Notes: generated by a model not told the origin, from the letters alone. Counted from the stretch's first letter, positions 1 to 7,018 are shown. The stretch is 34,297 nucleotides of DNA from Streptomyces albidochromogenes (GCF_005981925.1 NZ_VBVX01000036.1:1-34297); one strand, 5' to 3'. Translations and numbers: made by a program.

Positions 1-2
1 GC

Positions 3-188
3 CCCACACCCCCGCGCGAGGTCGCCCCCGACCTCAACGGCGGCAGCGGAGGCTTCGGCTGGCACATGGTCCGACGCCTGACCGACAGCGTGACCGTCAC
101 GGCCGACCCCGGCTCCGGCAAAACGATCAACGCCATGATGGCCCGGACGCGGGGGAACTCGGAGGAGCAGCAGGCTGACGCCGCATGA
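3..188 (+). CDS. Anti-sigma factor/HATPase domain protein, C-terminal part (5' truncated by window)
   Basis: The frame open from base 3 ends at TGA 186-188 and gives about 61 residues. It contains a GGSGGFGWHMVRRL segment followed by DSVTV and a GKTI stretch. This is the glycine-rich G2 box and final beta strands of the Bergerat-fold ATPase domain in RsbW/SpoIIAB-type anti-sigma factors and their many Streptomyces relatives. Such proteins bind sigma factors or anti-anti-sigma (STAS) partners in the cytoplasm and are countered by PP2C phosphatases. PP2C sequences, one relic and one intact, occur within 6 kb, so a partner-switching role is plausible. The N-terminus and the catalytic N box lie outside the window, so kinase activity cannot be judged. 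The tail after GKTI is a short Glu/Gln-rich extension. The family call rests on the glycine box alone. Confidence 0.72.
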   Translation, partial: PTPPREVAPDLNGGSGGFGWHMVRRLTDSVTVTADPGSGKTINAMMARTRGNSEEQQADAA

Positions 189-210
189 CGGCAACGGGCG
201 TTCGTCCGGC

Positions 211-273
211 GTGACGACGAAGCGCGTGCACGCCGCGGACGCACCGGTGCGAGGTGGCACGTACGGCGTCTGA
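211..273 (+). other. 20-codon open frame, probably not a gene
   Basis: A GTG-started frame of 20 codons lies between the anti-sigma gene and MarR1. It has no clear Shine-Dalgarno sequence and no recognisable motif. The 266-base gap otherwise shows only the operator-like sequence near 430. It is listed so the interval is accounted for. Confidence 0.12.
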
Positions 274-428
274 CGCGGGGGCCAGTCAGCTCAACGTTCG
301 CGCCCGGCTACGACGGTTCCGGCACGTATGAGGCGTGGGCAGGGATACTTTCGGCAGAGCGGGCAGACGACGAGTACCTGGCTCCGCCCCAGGCGCCGCG
401 AGAGCGTCCACCTGCCGCGGGGTGCACA

Positions 429-439
429 AAACTGTTTAC
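429..439 (+). promoter_or_regulatory. Operator-like AAACTGTTT palindrome and shared AACTGTTTAC 10-mer before MarR1
   Basis: AAACTGTTT (429-437) is a short perfect palindrome about 17 bases before the MarR1 start and just before its GGGAG ribosome site. The overlapping 10-mer AACTGTTTAC (430-439) recurs exactly at 6007-6016, upstream of the intact PP2C gene. An AT-rich 10-mer shared by two upstream regions in very GC-rich DNA is unlikely to be chance. Autoregulation by the adjacent MarR protein is inferred from general MarR behaviour. Confidence 0.4.
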
Positions 440-454
440 GGGAGTGACGGCCGA

Positions 455-928
455 ATGGACCGCGCGGGACCACCGGAGGACCCCCTGGACGACCAGGCAG
501 TCCAGATGGCCGAGGCCGCGGAAACGGTAGTGACCACATGGGATCAGGCCTCGCGCGCCACATCTCCCCGGCTGTCGGCGCTCCAACTCGAAGCCCTGCT
601 GATCACGCGGCGCAAGCCGGGTATCAACCTGACGCGGCTGGCCCGTGAAGTCGGGGCCACCCCGCCGGCTGTCAGCAGGTTGTGCGATCGCCTCGAAGCA
701 GCCGGCCTGCTGCGCCGCGAACCCGGCCGCTCAAGTCGGCGGGAGATCGGACTGACCCTGACGCCTGCGGGCAACGAACTCATGGATGCGCTGCTCGCTC
801 GCCGGCACGCGCGGTTTCGCGATGTGCTCAGCCGCATGCCGTCGGCCGAACGTGCGGAGCTCCTGAACGGATTGCTGGCCTTCTCGACGGCTGCTCAGCT
901 CATCGAAGCCGACCAGGTGCGGGACTAG
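455..928 (+). CDS. MarR family winged-helix regulator (MarR1)
   Basis: 157 residues, normal for a MarR-family DNA-binding regulator. The start chosen is ATG 455, preceded by GGGAG at 440-444; an upstream in-frame start at 335 would add a basic, non-family leader. The helix-turn-helix lies at about residues 55-90. Its recognition region, PAVSRLCDRLEAAGL, is followed by the beta wing RREPGRSSRREIGLTLTPAG. A C-terminal dimerisation helix follows. The protein is clearly paralogous to the convergent MarR2: the string SRLCDRLEAAGL and the SRREI wing motif are identical. MarR proteins usually repress their own promoter and neighbours and are relieved by small phenolics or oxidants. The sequence gives no ligand. 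Neighbouring anti-sigma and PP2C sequences suggest a stress-signalling context. Confidence 0.85.
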   Translation: MDRAGPPEDPLDDQAVQMAEAAETVVTTWDQASRATSPRLSALQLEALLITRRKPGINLTRLAREVGATPPAVSRLCDRLEAAGLLRREPGRSSRREIGLTLTPAGNELMDALLARRHARFRDVLSRMPSAERAELLNGLLAFSTAAQLIEADQVRD

Positions 929-1010
929 CCGAATCGATCCGCCGGCGCGGTGCGAGCCGGCGGCGCCGGCCACCGGCCGCAGCTTCGAGCAACGACTCAG
1001 AAGCCGATCA

Positions 1011-1041
1011 TTGCCTTGTGGCAGTACTACCCACGAGGCAA
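1011..1041. promoter_or_regulatory. 31-base inverted repeat with TTGCC-N4-GGCA motif between two MarR genes
   Basis: The arms TTGCCTTGTGG (1011-1021) and CCACGAGGCAA (1031-1041) pair with one mismatch around a 9-base centre. The left half contains TTGCCTTGTGGCAG (1011-1024), which matches 12 of 14 bases of the minus-strand site at 5995-6008 upstream of PP2C. It sits in the 193-base gap between convergent MarR1 and MarR2. It could be a terminator, a regulator binding site, or both. Confidence 0.45.
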
Positions 1042-1121
1042 CGATCGCACGTCTTGTGCGCCCGCTTGTCGGAGTACGACAGCGCCACCCAGGTATGCCG
1101 GACGGACGCGGTGGGCGGGTC

Positions 1122-1622
1122 CTAGGCGATGTCGGCGGAACGCTGCTGCCCGCTGTCCTCAACAGCAAGGCCGAGACGTGCGGCAGCGGTTCGGAAGGCT
1201 TCCAGACCGTCGGCCAATGCCGCCAATTGCGACGGTGACATTTCCTGCAGTACGGTCTCGACCTCACGCGCCCGGAACGCCCGGAACTCGGCAAGGACAG
1301 CTCCTCCCCGCCTGCTCAGGCGCACCTCGATCTCCCTGCGGCTGGTCATGCTCGGATATCGCTCGACGAGCCCGGCCGCTTCCAGGCGGTCGCACAGACG
1401 GCTGACCGATGACGGCCGCGTCCCCAGCGCCTCACCCAGGGCACGCAGGTTGACGCCCTCCTGTCCTTCGAGGGTGGTGAGCGCGCGCAACTGCGAAGGT
1501 GAAACAGGACCGGAAGGGGCGGCTTCCTGCCCACGGCCCCAGAGCATCTGAAGGAGCTCCGACACCGCACATGCGGCGTGAGCCACCTGTCCATGGTCAG
1601 TGGAGGGCAAAGGGCGGGGCAT
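1122..1622 (-). CDS. MarR family winged-helix regulator (MarR2)
   Basis: 166 residues, convergent with MarR1 and paralogous to it. The helix-turn-helix spans about residues 50-100, with SPSQLRALTTLEG, then the recognition helix SSVSRLCDRLEAAGL and the wing SRREIEVRLSRRG. A C-terminal dimer helix (SPSQLAALADGLEAFRTAA) resembles the MarR1 tail. The ATG at 1622 is preceded by GAGAG, but this ribosome site is contained in the right arm of a 22-base inverted repeat (1628-1649), so translation may be controlled. Upstream on the same strand lies a decayed PP2C phosphatase, so MarR2 was probably once the second gene of a phosphatase-regulator operon. Ligand and targets are unknown. The family is certain; the role is inference. 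Confidence 0.87.
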   Translation of the reverse strand: MPRPLPSTDHGQVAHAACAVSELLQMLWGRGQEAAPSGPVSPSQLRALTTLEGQEGVNLRALGEALGTRPSSVSRLCDRLEAAGLVERYPSMTSRREIEVRLSRRGGAVLAEFRAFRAREVETVLQEMSPSQLAALADGLEAFRTAAARLGLAVEDSGQQRSADIA

Positions 1623-1627
1623 TGCAC

Positions 1628-1649
1628 CACTCTCTCACCCGGGAGAGTG
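1628..1649 (-). promoter_or_regulatory. Inverted repeat covering the MarR2 ribosome-binding site
   Basis: CACTCTC (1628-1634) and GAGAGTG (1643-1649) form a 7-bp stem with an 8-base loop. In MarR2 mRNA the 3' arm is GAGAGUG, which contains the Shine-Dalgarno GAGAG just ahead of the AUG. It can act as a DNA operator or as an RNA hairpin hiding the ribosome site. Confidence 0.5.
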
Positions 1650-1699
1650 ATTTGTCAGCTCCGCCAATTCGTCCAGCACCCCGGCAGCCGCCTCTGCTG

Positions 1700-2036
1700 C
1701 TAGGGAAGCTGCCTCGCCTTTCCCACTTCTCGATCTCCGGACCGACGGCGAGGCGCTACCTCGAAGTGAAAGGAAGGGGCATCGGCTTCCCCTTGCCGGG
1801 TGCGCACGGTGTGCGTCACGTTGAGGGCGCTGCGGGTACTGCCCAGTCCACGGCCGAGTGCGTCGACGACGGTGATGTGCAGGGTGTCCGGCAGGACGAA
1901 GCAGTCGTAGAGGTCCCCACCCGTGGGCGCGTTGGGGTCGGCGGGCTCGTGCCTGAGGCGTCGGTGTTCGGCGCCGAAGGCGTCGGTCTGGGCGAAGGCC
2001 GCGCGCAGTTCTTCCTCGACGGCTTGAGTCTCCGCT
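1700..2036 (-). pseudogene. SpoIIE/PP2C-type phosphatase relic
   Basis: On the minus strand a frame ending at TAG 1700-1702 reads an EELRAAFAQTDAFGAEHRRL segment, then PTGGDLYDCFVLPD, then ITVVDALGRGLGSTRSALN. This is the start of a SpoIIE-like PP2C domain: the GGDxYD metal motif followed by a V-D-x-x-G-x-G motif corresponding to DVMGHG. The frame is closed upstream by an in-frame stop near 2036. It lacks the N-terminal sensor part and all later PP2C motifs (SDG and DD), so the protein cannot be a functional phosphatase. It stops about 78 bases before MarR2 in the same direction. High third-position GC is retained, so decay is fairly recent. The coordinates mark only the recognisable part. 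Confidence 0.6.
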
Positions 2037-2783
2037 CATGGTGCACGGGGCGGCCACGGCTCGCGTCGGCTGCCGACGTCCTCCGCAAAGCTGCTGGGCA
2101 CCGGCTGACCTGGTGGCAGCGGGATCCTGAATCTCCAGGTCGCACAGTCGGGGAACGGTTGCGTGGCGGGCAACGGCAGGCCTGACGCGGCGAAGGGCCC
2201 CGGCGCCTGCGGGCACCGCAGCGTGACAGCGAGGACGTACGTGTCCGCATCCACCCGCGCCCCTTGGGCGGTGGCAGCGTAACGGGGCGGCCGGCCTGCA
2301 GTTCGTCCTCGGCGCCGAGGGCGCACGCGTGAGACACCGGCTGCAAGCACGCCGCGCCGACGTCGGTTCACACCACCAGTGGGCGCCAGTAGGCGGGCCT
2401 TGCCTCCGTTCCTCAGGGGTCAACCGATCGGCTGACCCCGGAGTCAGCCGTTCCGGGTGGAGCACGCAGCCGGTACACCGACACTGGAGCGCCCCTGACG
2501 GGCCGACCATGGATCGCAGAGAGGGGTGGCCCGGACCCAGCCCCTCCTCAGCCGACCACCGATTCCAGGAGAGGCATCCGCGGAGCACGCCAGGTAGGTT
2601 CCCGAAGCGAACCCGCGCCTCTCCGGCGGCCGCCGGTCACCTCCTCGGCGGCCCGGCCGGGTACTCCGCCGGTGCCGCCCCGACGACCGCCCCGGCCGCG
2701 CCGGGATCACCCTCGCGGTGCGTACGAGGCTCGGGACGACCTCGAACGCGCTGCGCACCGTGACCTACTTGAGGAGCAACCGC
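2037..2783. other. Intergenic or decayed region with strong inverted repeats
   Basis: No frame here has a recognisable domain. Minus-strand frames at 2036-2371 are arginine- and proline-rich and may be leftover coding sequence of the adjacent phosphatase relic. The distinct features are the overlapping hairpins at 2416-2449 and the ribosome site of the ankyrin gene at 2771-2776. Confidence 0.4.
2416..2449. repeat. Two overlapping, mutually exclusive inverted repeats
   Basis: Hairpin A: GGGGTCA (2416-2422) and TGACCCC (2433-2439) flank the self-complementary CCGATCGG (2424-2431), with one mismatch. Hairpin B: GGCTGAC (2430-2436) pairs with GTCAGCC (2443-2449). They share 2430-2439, so only one can form at a time. 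There is no U tract and no gene starts nearer than 2784. An operator cluster or an attenuator-like element are both possible. Confidence 0.5.
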
Positions 2784-3380
2784 ATGCCCACGGTCGACGA
2801 GGCACTTCGAGCCGCCGTACGGGACGACGACGCGGCCGGTGTGCGCGCGGCACTCGCCGCCGGCGCCGACATCGAAGCGCGCGACGAGCACCGCCGCACA
2901 CCGCTCCTGATCGCTGCCCTCAGCGACCATGTGGCGGCGGCCCAGGCCCTGGTCGCGGCCGGCGCCGATCCCAACGCCCAGGACGACCGTGAGGACAGCG
3001 CCTGGCTGGTCACCGGCGTCACCGGCAGCGTCCGCATGATGCGTACCCTGCTCGCGGCGGGGCCCGACCTCACCCCGCGCAACCGTTACGGAGGCATCGC
3101 CCTGATCCCTGCCGCCGAACGCGGCCACGTCGACTACGTACGCGCCCTGCTCCGCGAGACCGACATCGACGTCGATCACGTCAACCGGCTCGGCTGGACC
3201 GCGCTGCTCGAGGCGGTCGTCCTGGGCGACGGCGGTCCCGCGCACCAGGAGATCGTGGAGCTGCTCGTCACCGCCGGGGCGACACCGGGCCTCGCGGACG
3301 GCGACGGCGTCACCGCGCTCGAACACGCGCAGCGCCGCGGCTTCGACGAGATCGCCGGCTTGTTGAGGGCCGTACGGTGA
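2784..3380 (+). CDS. Ankyrin repeat protein
   Basis: 198 residues, predicted cytoplasmic, built almost entirely of ankyrin repeats. Four to five repeats can be seen: VDEALRAAVRDDDAAGVRAAL, then AGADIEARDEHRRTPLLIAA, AGADPNAQDDREDSAWLVTG, AGPDLTPRNRYGGIALIPAAERGH (given as motif order only), and a C-terminal GVTALEHAQRRGFDEIAGLL. Ankyrin proteins bind other proteins and have no catalytic role of their own. The start ATG 2784 has GAGGAG eight bases upstream. The stop overlaps the GTG start of the next gene by four bases (GTGA), so the two are translationally coupled. That suggests the ankyrin protein and the beta-propeller lipoprotein work together, although one is cytoplasmic and the other is predicted to be exported. 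Confidence 0.9.
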   Translation: MPTVDEALRAAVRDDDAAGVRAALAAGADIEARDEHRRTPLLIAALSDHVAAAQALVAAGADPNAQDDREDSAWLVTGVTGSVRMMRTLLAAGPDLTPRNRYGGIALIPAAERGHVDYVRALLRETDIDVDHVNRLGWTALLEAVVLGDGGPAHQEIVELLVTAGATPGLADGDGVTALEHAQRRGFDEIAGLLRAVR

Positions 3381-4582
3381 ACCGGCGCACCGCTGACGGC
3401 TCCCCAGGAGCAGCTCGCCTCGCGCCGCGGCTGCGCACTCTGCTGATGGCGGCGGTTGCCACAGCAAGCGCCGCCGCCCTGGCCACCGGGTGCACGGCCA
3501 CGGAGCCCACCGGTTCCACTGCCGCGCCCCGGCCCTCCGCCTCGGCCGAAACCGGCGCGAGCGCCCCTCCGGGTCCGGAGGGCGACACCCGGCCCCGGCC
3601 CGAGACCCCCGACGGCACACTCCTCGTCACGGACTTCGGCGCGCAGACCGTCACCTTCGTCGACCCGGACAAGGGCCCCGTCGACTCGGTGCGGGTCGGC
3701 ACCGCGCCCTATGGGCTGGCCATCGGCGCCGACGGTCGCGCGTGGGTCGCCACGGCCGAGGGCGTCGCGGTCGTCGACACCGCGGCCCGCGAACGCCGCG
3801 CCTTCGTCCCGTACAGGACGCGGGGCCTCGGCCCGGCCACGTACGGCGAGTACCGAGGCGGTGGCATGGGCATCGCGATCGCACCGGACGGGCGCCACGT
3901 GTACGTCGGCGTCAACGTCCCGGGCGGCAACGGCAGGCTGGAGGTGATCGACACCCGCACCCTGAGGGTCACCGGCACCGCCGACACCGGACGCCGGCCC
4001 TTCGACGTCGATGTCGCCCGCGACGGATCACGGGTGTACGCGACGGGCCATGACTCCTTCGACGTCACGGTCCTCGACACGGACACCATGGGCACGCGGC
4101 GCATCGAGGTCGCCCCCTACGGCACCGAGGGCGGGCTCGGCTCGTGGCTCAAGCCGCACTGCGCGGTCGTACGCCCCACGGACGGTCGTCTGCTGCTGCC
4201 GTTCGAGGGCGAGAGGCTGGTGGTCCTCGACCCGGAAACCGGCAGGTCGTCGATCGAGCGGATGACCGCGAACACCCACCAGCACGGCGCCGCGGTCACC
4301 GCGGACGGAACGCTGGTCGTCATCGGCACGGGTCCCATCGATCCGGCCACCGACGAGGGGGCTTCGCTCACGGTCCGCAGCAAGGGCGGCAAGGAGAGGG
4401 TGATTCCTCTGGGCGGGCCGCACGAGGACGTCGCCGTCTCGAAGGACGGCCGCACGGCCTACGTCACCGGAGGCTTCACGCGCGAGGGCTACTGGAACGG
4501 CATCACGGTCGTCGACCTGGACACCGGCACGACCCACCGGCTCCCCGCGGGGCAGCGCCCCCTCGGTATCGCGGTCCTCTGA
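3377..4582 (+). CDS. YVTN/YncE-type beta-propeller lipoprotein
   Basis: 401 residues from a GTG that overlaps the ankyrin stop codon. The N-terminus is basic, then a hydrophobic segment (LLMAAVATASAAALATGC) ends in a lipobox with Cys39 as the acylation site. A Thr/Pro/Ala-rich linker follows to about residue 75. The rest is a chain of beta-propeller blades of the YVTN type, with repeated patterns such as LLVTDFGAQTVTFVD, PYGLAIGADGRAWVAT, PFDVDVARDGSRVYATGHD and HEDVAVSKDGRTAYVTGG. Such proteins sit on the outer face of the membrane and often bind surface or cell-wall partners; ligand and enzymatic role are unknown. It ends convergently with the PP2C gene. Lipoprotein and fold calls are firm; function is not known. 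Confidence 0.88.
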   Translation: MNRRTADGSPGAARLAPRLRTLLMAAVATASAAALATGCTATEPTGSTAAPRPSASAETGASAPPGPEGDTRPRPETPDGTLLVTDFGAQTVTFVDPDKGPVDSVRVGTAPYGLAIGADGRAWVATAEGVAVVDTAARERRAFVPYRTRGLGPATYGEYRGGGMGIAIAPDGRHVYVGVNVPGGNGRLEVIDTRTLRVTGTADTGRRPFDVDVARDGSRVYATGHDSFDVTVLDTDTMGTRRIEVAPYGTEGGLGSWLKPHCAVVRPTDGRLLLPFEGERLVVLDPETGRSSIERMTANTHQHGAAVTADGTLVVIGTGPIDPATDEGASLTVRSKGGKERVIPLGGPHEDVAVSKDGRTAYVTGGFTREGYWNGITVVDLDTGTTHRLPAGQRPLGIAVL

Positions 4583-4606
4583 CCGGCCCCGCCGTCGAAC
4601 GGCCGG
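4583..4606. terminator. Possible bidirectional terminator
   Basis: CCGGCC (4583-4588) and GGCCGG (4601-4606) form a 6-bp GC stem with a 12-base loop right after the lipoprotein stop, between two convergent genes. There is no T tract. Weak. Confidence 0.35.
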
Positions 4607-4669
4607 GACACGCACCCCGTAGCCGAAGGCTCGTCAGGGACCCGTCAGCCGCTACGGACAGCGCGGAGG

Positions 4670-5899
4670 TCAGTCCGCCTGGTCCGGGGAAGGGTCGGCG
4701 CGACCGAACCAGTCCAGGCACAGGACCAGCGCGTCGTCTTCGGCGTCCGCGTCGCGGTACGACGCCAGTTCATGCAGCAGCGCCCGCGGCACGGCGGCAG
4801 CAGGCAACAGGCCGACCGACTGGATGGCGCGCGCCAGAGCGCGCTCCCCGTACGTCTCGCCGGCCCCGGAGAGAGCGCTGTAGACACCGTCGCTGACGAA
4901 GATCATGCGGTCGCCGGGCAGTGCCTGGAAGTCCTGCGCCACATACGCGGTCTCGTCGAACATCCCCAGCGGGAGCTGCGCCTCGAAGCCGACGTGCTCC
5001 ACCGCCTTGTCCCTCTGACGCCACAGTTGAGGCGATCCGGCATCCACAACCCGCCCGCGACCGGTGGCCAGTTCGAAGGAAAGGAGCAGGGTGGAAACGT
5101 ACGCCTCGCCGTGGTACTGCGCGTAGATCGCCTGGTCGGCCAGGGCGGCCTGGTCGGCGATGTCGATGCCGGCCCGGCGGGCGTTGCGCAGGGCGTTGAC
5201 GGCCAGGTTGGTGAGCAGGGACGCCTGGATCCCGTCACCCATGCCGTTCGTGAGGCTGAGGGTGAGGTTCTCGGCCGTGCTCGACCAGTCGAAATTGTCA
5301 CCGTGGATGTCGTAGGCAGGTTCGAGCTGTGCTCCGATCGCGTACTCGGGGCGCGTACAAGCCCTGGCGGGAAGCAGTTGCCACTGCATCTCCGATGCCA
5401 GGGTGAGGCGGCTGGCCCGCCGGGCCTGAAGGTACACGTCGGTGTCGCGCTCGGCGACCACGATCTCGTGGCCGAGCACTTCGGCGAGTTCGGTCAGCTC
5501 CTCGACGGTGTCGGGCGTGCATCTGTGTTTGGGCAGGCGCACGGTCAGGATCCCGAGTCTGTCCCCGCGGACGGTCACCGGCAGGTGCAGATCCACGGAC
5601 CCGTCCTGAGCGACGTACTGCCCGAACGGCTCCTGACTGCCGAACGCGCGGCCTTCGGGGCTGGATTCGACCGGCAGCGGTCGCGCCGTGTGGGGCAAGT
5701 CCGTCACGGGCTGCAGGCAGGTGAGGCTGTAGTCGGCCATGAGCAGGTCCACGTCGACGGCTTCGTAGTACTCGGTCAGGGCGGCACGCATGGCATCGAA
5801 GAGCGCATGGGGTGCGGCCGACCGTACAGCTCGCCCTGCGGCCAGAAGGTTCGTCACGCTGAGACCATTTCGTCGAGACTTGTATGGATTGAACTGCAC
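4670..5899 (-). CDS. GAF-like/SpoIIE-type PP2C phosphatase with a D-to-N change in the metal motif
   Basis: 409 residues from GTG 5899, which has GAGG nine bases upstream; a GTG at 5914 would add five residues but lacks a ribosome site. Residues about 15-150 look like a GAF-type sensor. A short linker carrying the phosphatase-family LASEMQWQLLP motif follows (about 168). The PP2C/SpoIIE domain runs from about 185 to the end. Metal motifs seen: HGDNFDW (D201), TNGMGDG (N218), SDGV (D337) and EDDALVL (388-389). In SpoIIE the second motif is SDGMGNG, so the expected Asp is Asn here. I recall related Streptomyces proteins with the same Asn, so this is probably a subfamily trait rather than a mutation. 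Family role: dephosphorylating STAS anti-anti-sigma proteins. Operator-like sites lie at 5995-6016. Confidence 0.85.
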   Translation of the reverse strand: MQFNPYKSRRNGLSVTNLLAAGRAVRSAAPHALFDAMRAALTEYYEAVDVDLLMADYSLTCLQPVTDLPHTARPLPVESSPEGRAFGSQEPFGQYVAQDGSVDLHLPVTVRGDRLGILTVRLPKHRCTPDTVEELTELAEVLGHEIVVAERDTDVYLQARRASRLTLASEMQWQLLPARACTRPEYAIGAQLEPAYDIHGDNFDWSSTAENLTLSLTNGMGDGIQASLLTNLAVNALRNARRAGIDIADQAALADQAIYAQYHGEAYVSTLLLSFELATGRGRVVDAGSPQLWRQRDKAVEHVGFEAQLPLGMFDETAYVAQDFQALPGDRMIFVSDGVYSALSGAGETYGERALARAIQSVGLLPAAAVPRALLHELASYRDADAEDDALVLCLDWFGRADPSPDQAD

Positions 5900-6329
5900 A
5901 GGCAGGCGCCTCACCGAGGGAGGCGGGCACTTGCCCTATGTCCCCAGTTGCCCCCACAAGGGCCTTCTACGACTCCAGGAGCCGCACCAAATTATTGCCA
6001 CATGGCAACTGTTTACTCTACCGGAGGGTCGGCCGCCGCGCGGGTACGGCGTCGTGTCATTTGCCACTGAACCTGCGACCCGCGGTCGACCGCAGGCGTC
6101 CTTGCGGTACGCGCCACCGAAGCAGCGCAACCGGAATTCCATGGCAGCCGGCCGGTTCGGCCGACCAGCCTGCCCATGCCCCGGGTGCTCGCAAGCTCGG
6201 GGACACGGGCCGGGGGCCATGGCGGCGCGCACTCGCCTCGGGTGGCCTTGCTGGAAGCCGGATTCACCGACCGCCTGGACGAGCGTGACAGGAGGTTGCT
6301 CGCCCGCCGGCCTCTGCTCAAGTCCTGCT
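5900..6329. other. Intergenic region with phosphatase upstream sequences
   Basis: 430 bases without a convincing gene. It carries the promoter region of the minus-strand phosphatase, including three TTGCC boxes (5931, 5949 and 5995) and the palindrome and 10-mer at 5995-6016. From about 6180 a plus-strand frame reads a piece with VALLEAGFTDRLDERDRRLL that has coding-like composition but no start or family match. It could be a fragment of the next gene's ancestor. Confidence 0.4.
5995..6016 (-). promoter_or_regulatory. TTGCCA-TGGCAA palindrome plus AACTGTTTAC, upstream of PP2C
   Basis: TTGCCACATGGCAA (5995-6008) is a 14-base palindrome with 6-bp arms. It runs into AACTGTTTAC (6007-6016), which is identical to 430-439 upstream of MarR1. 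The minus-strand reading TTGCCATGTGGCAA matches 12 of 14 bases of 1011-1024. It lies about 100 bases before the phosphatase start, a normal place for a repressor site. Binding by MarR1 or MarR2 is inference. Confidence 0.5.
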
Positions 6330-6953
6330 ATGAGCCCCCCCCCGCTCCTCACGGAGGGTTGGTGGTTCGCGGTGCCCGGCGAGCGCTACGAGGGCCTGTT
6401 CACGGCCTTGGACCTGCACGACCGGTTCCCTGTCACGCTCGACGAAGGGGCGGACGTCGTGCGGCTGCCGCACAGGTCGAGGGAGTTTCCGGTGTTCGTC
6501 ACGCCGGAGCTCGACGGGTGGCGGCTGATCTCCGGGAACCTGGACGTCATGGTCGGCGTCGACTGGGACGAGTGGATGGGCGCGGTGGAACGGCTGAGCA
6601 CGCAGTGCGGAGAGGCTCAGATGTTCTTCGAGGACGAGGCGGGTGGATCAAACGTCTGGGTGGTCGCCGAGCAGGGACGCATCCGCCGCCGGTACACGCG
6701 CGAGGACGATCCCGAGTGGGTCGGTGAGCCACTGCCGTGGGAAGACCTGCGCGCCGACGAGGAGGACTTCGACCCGGAGTACGACGAGGCCGAGCCGAAC
6801 GAAGGCACGGCAGGCGCCGCCACTGCCTGTTTCCATCTGTCGGTGGACCCCACACGAATCGGCGCCGACACGCAGATACGCGGGCACGGCTGGCTGGCGC
6901 CGAGCGCACCGGGAGTGGGCCACAAGGACTTGGGCACCCTACTCCGCAGCTGA
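6330..6953 (+). CDS. Conserved-looking acidic hypothetical protein
   Basis: 207 residues from ATG 6330. The ribosome site is poor, and an alternative GTG near 6385 would remove about 18 residues. The protein is acidic and tryptophan-rich: WWFAVPGERYEGLFTAL at the start, then a WRLISGNLDVMVGVDWDEWM segment, NVWVVAEQGRIRRRYTREDD in the middle, and an Asp/Glu-rich stretch near residues 135-160 (DEEDFDPEYDEAEPNE). No signal peptide or membrane segment is seen. I do not recognise the family; the layout recalls small Streptomyces SMI1/immunity-like hypotheticals, but nothing diagnostic is visible. It ends 65 bases before the convergent SDR gene. Confidence 0.7.
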   Translation: MSPPPLLTEGWWFAVPGERYEGLFTALDLHDRFPVTLDEGADVVRLPHRSREFPVFVTPELDGWRLISGNLDVMVGVDWDEWMGAVERLSTQCGEAQMFFEDEAGGSNVWVVAEQGRIRRRYTREDDPEWVGEPLPWEDLRADEEDFDPEYDEAEPNEGTAGAATACFHLSVDPTRIGADTQIRGHGWLAPSAPGVGHKDLGTLLRS

Positions 6954-7018
6954 GTCTGTCAGGACTCCGGGCGCAAACACCGCCCCGCCGGCCCAGCGCG
7001 GCCTGTGCGGCCTCGGAC

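Noticed and set aside
335..454. N-terminal extension of MarR1
   Set aside because: Unrelated to the family, and a good ribosome site precedes ATG 455.
2036..2371. 111-codon minus-strand frame upstream of the phosphatase relic
   Set aside because: No domain recognised and no ribosome site; may be decayed sequence, so only the interval is noted.
4772..6070. 432-codon plus-strand frame
   Set aside because: Antisense to the PP2C phosphatase; no domain visible and poor third-position bias.
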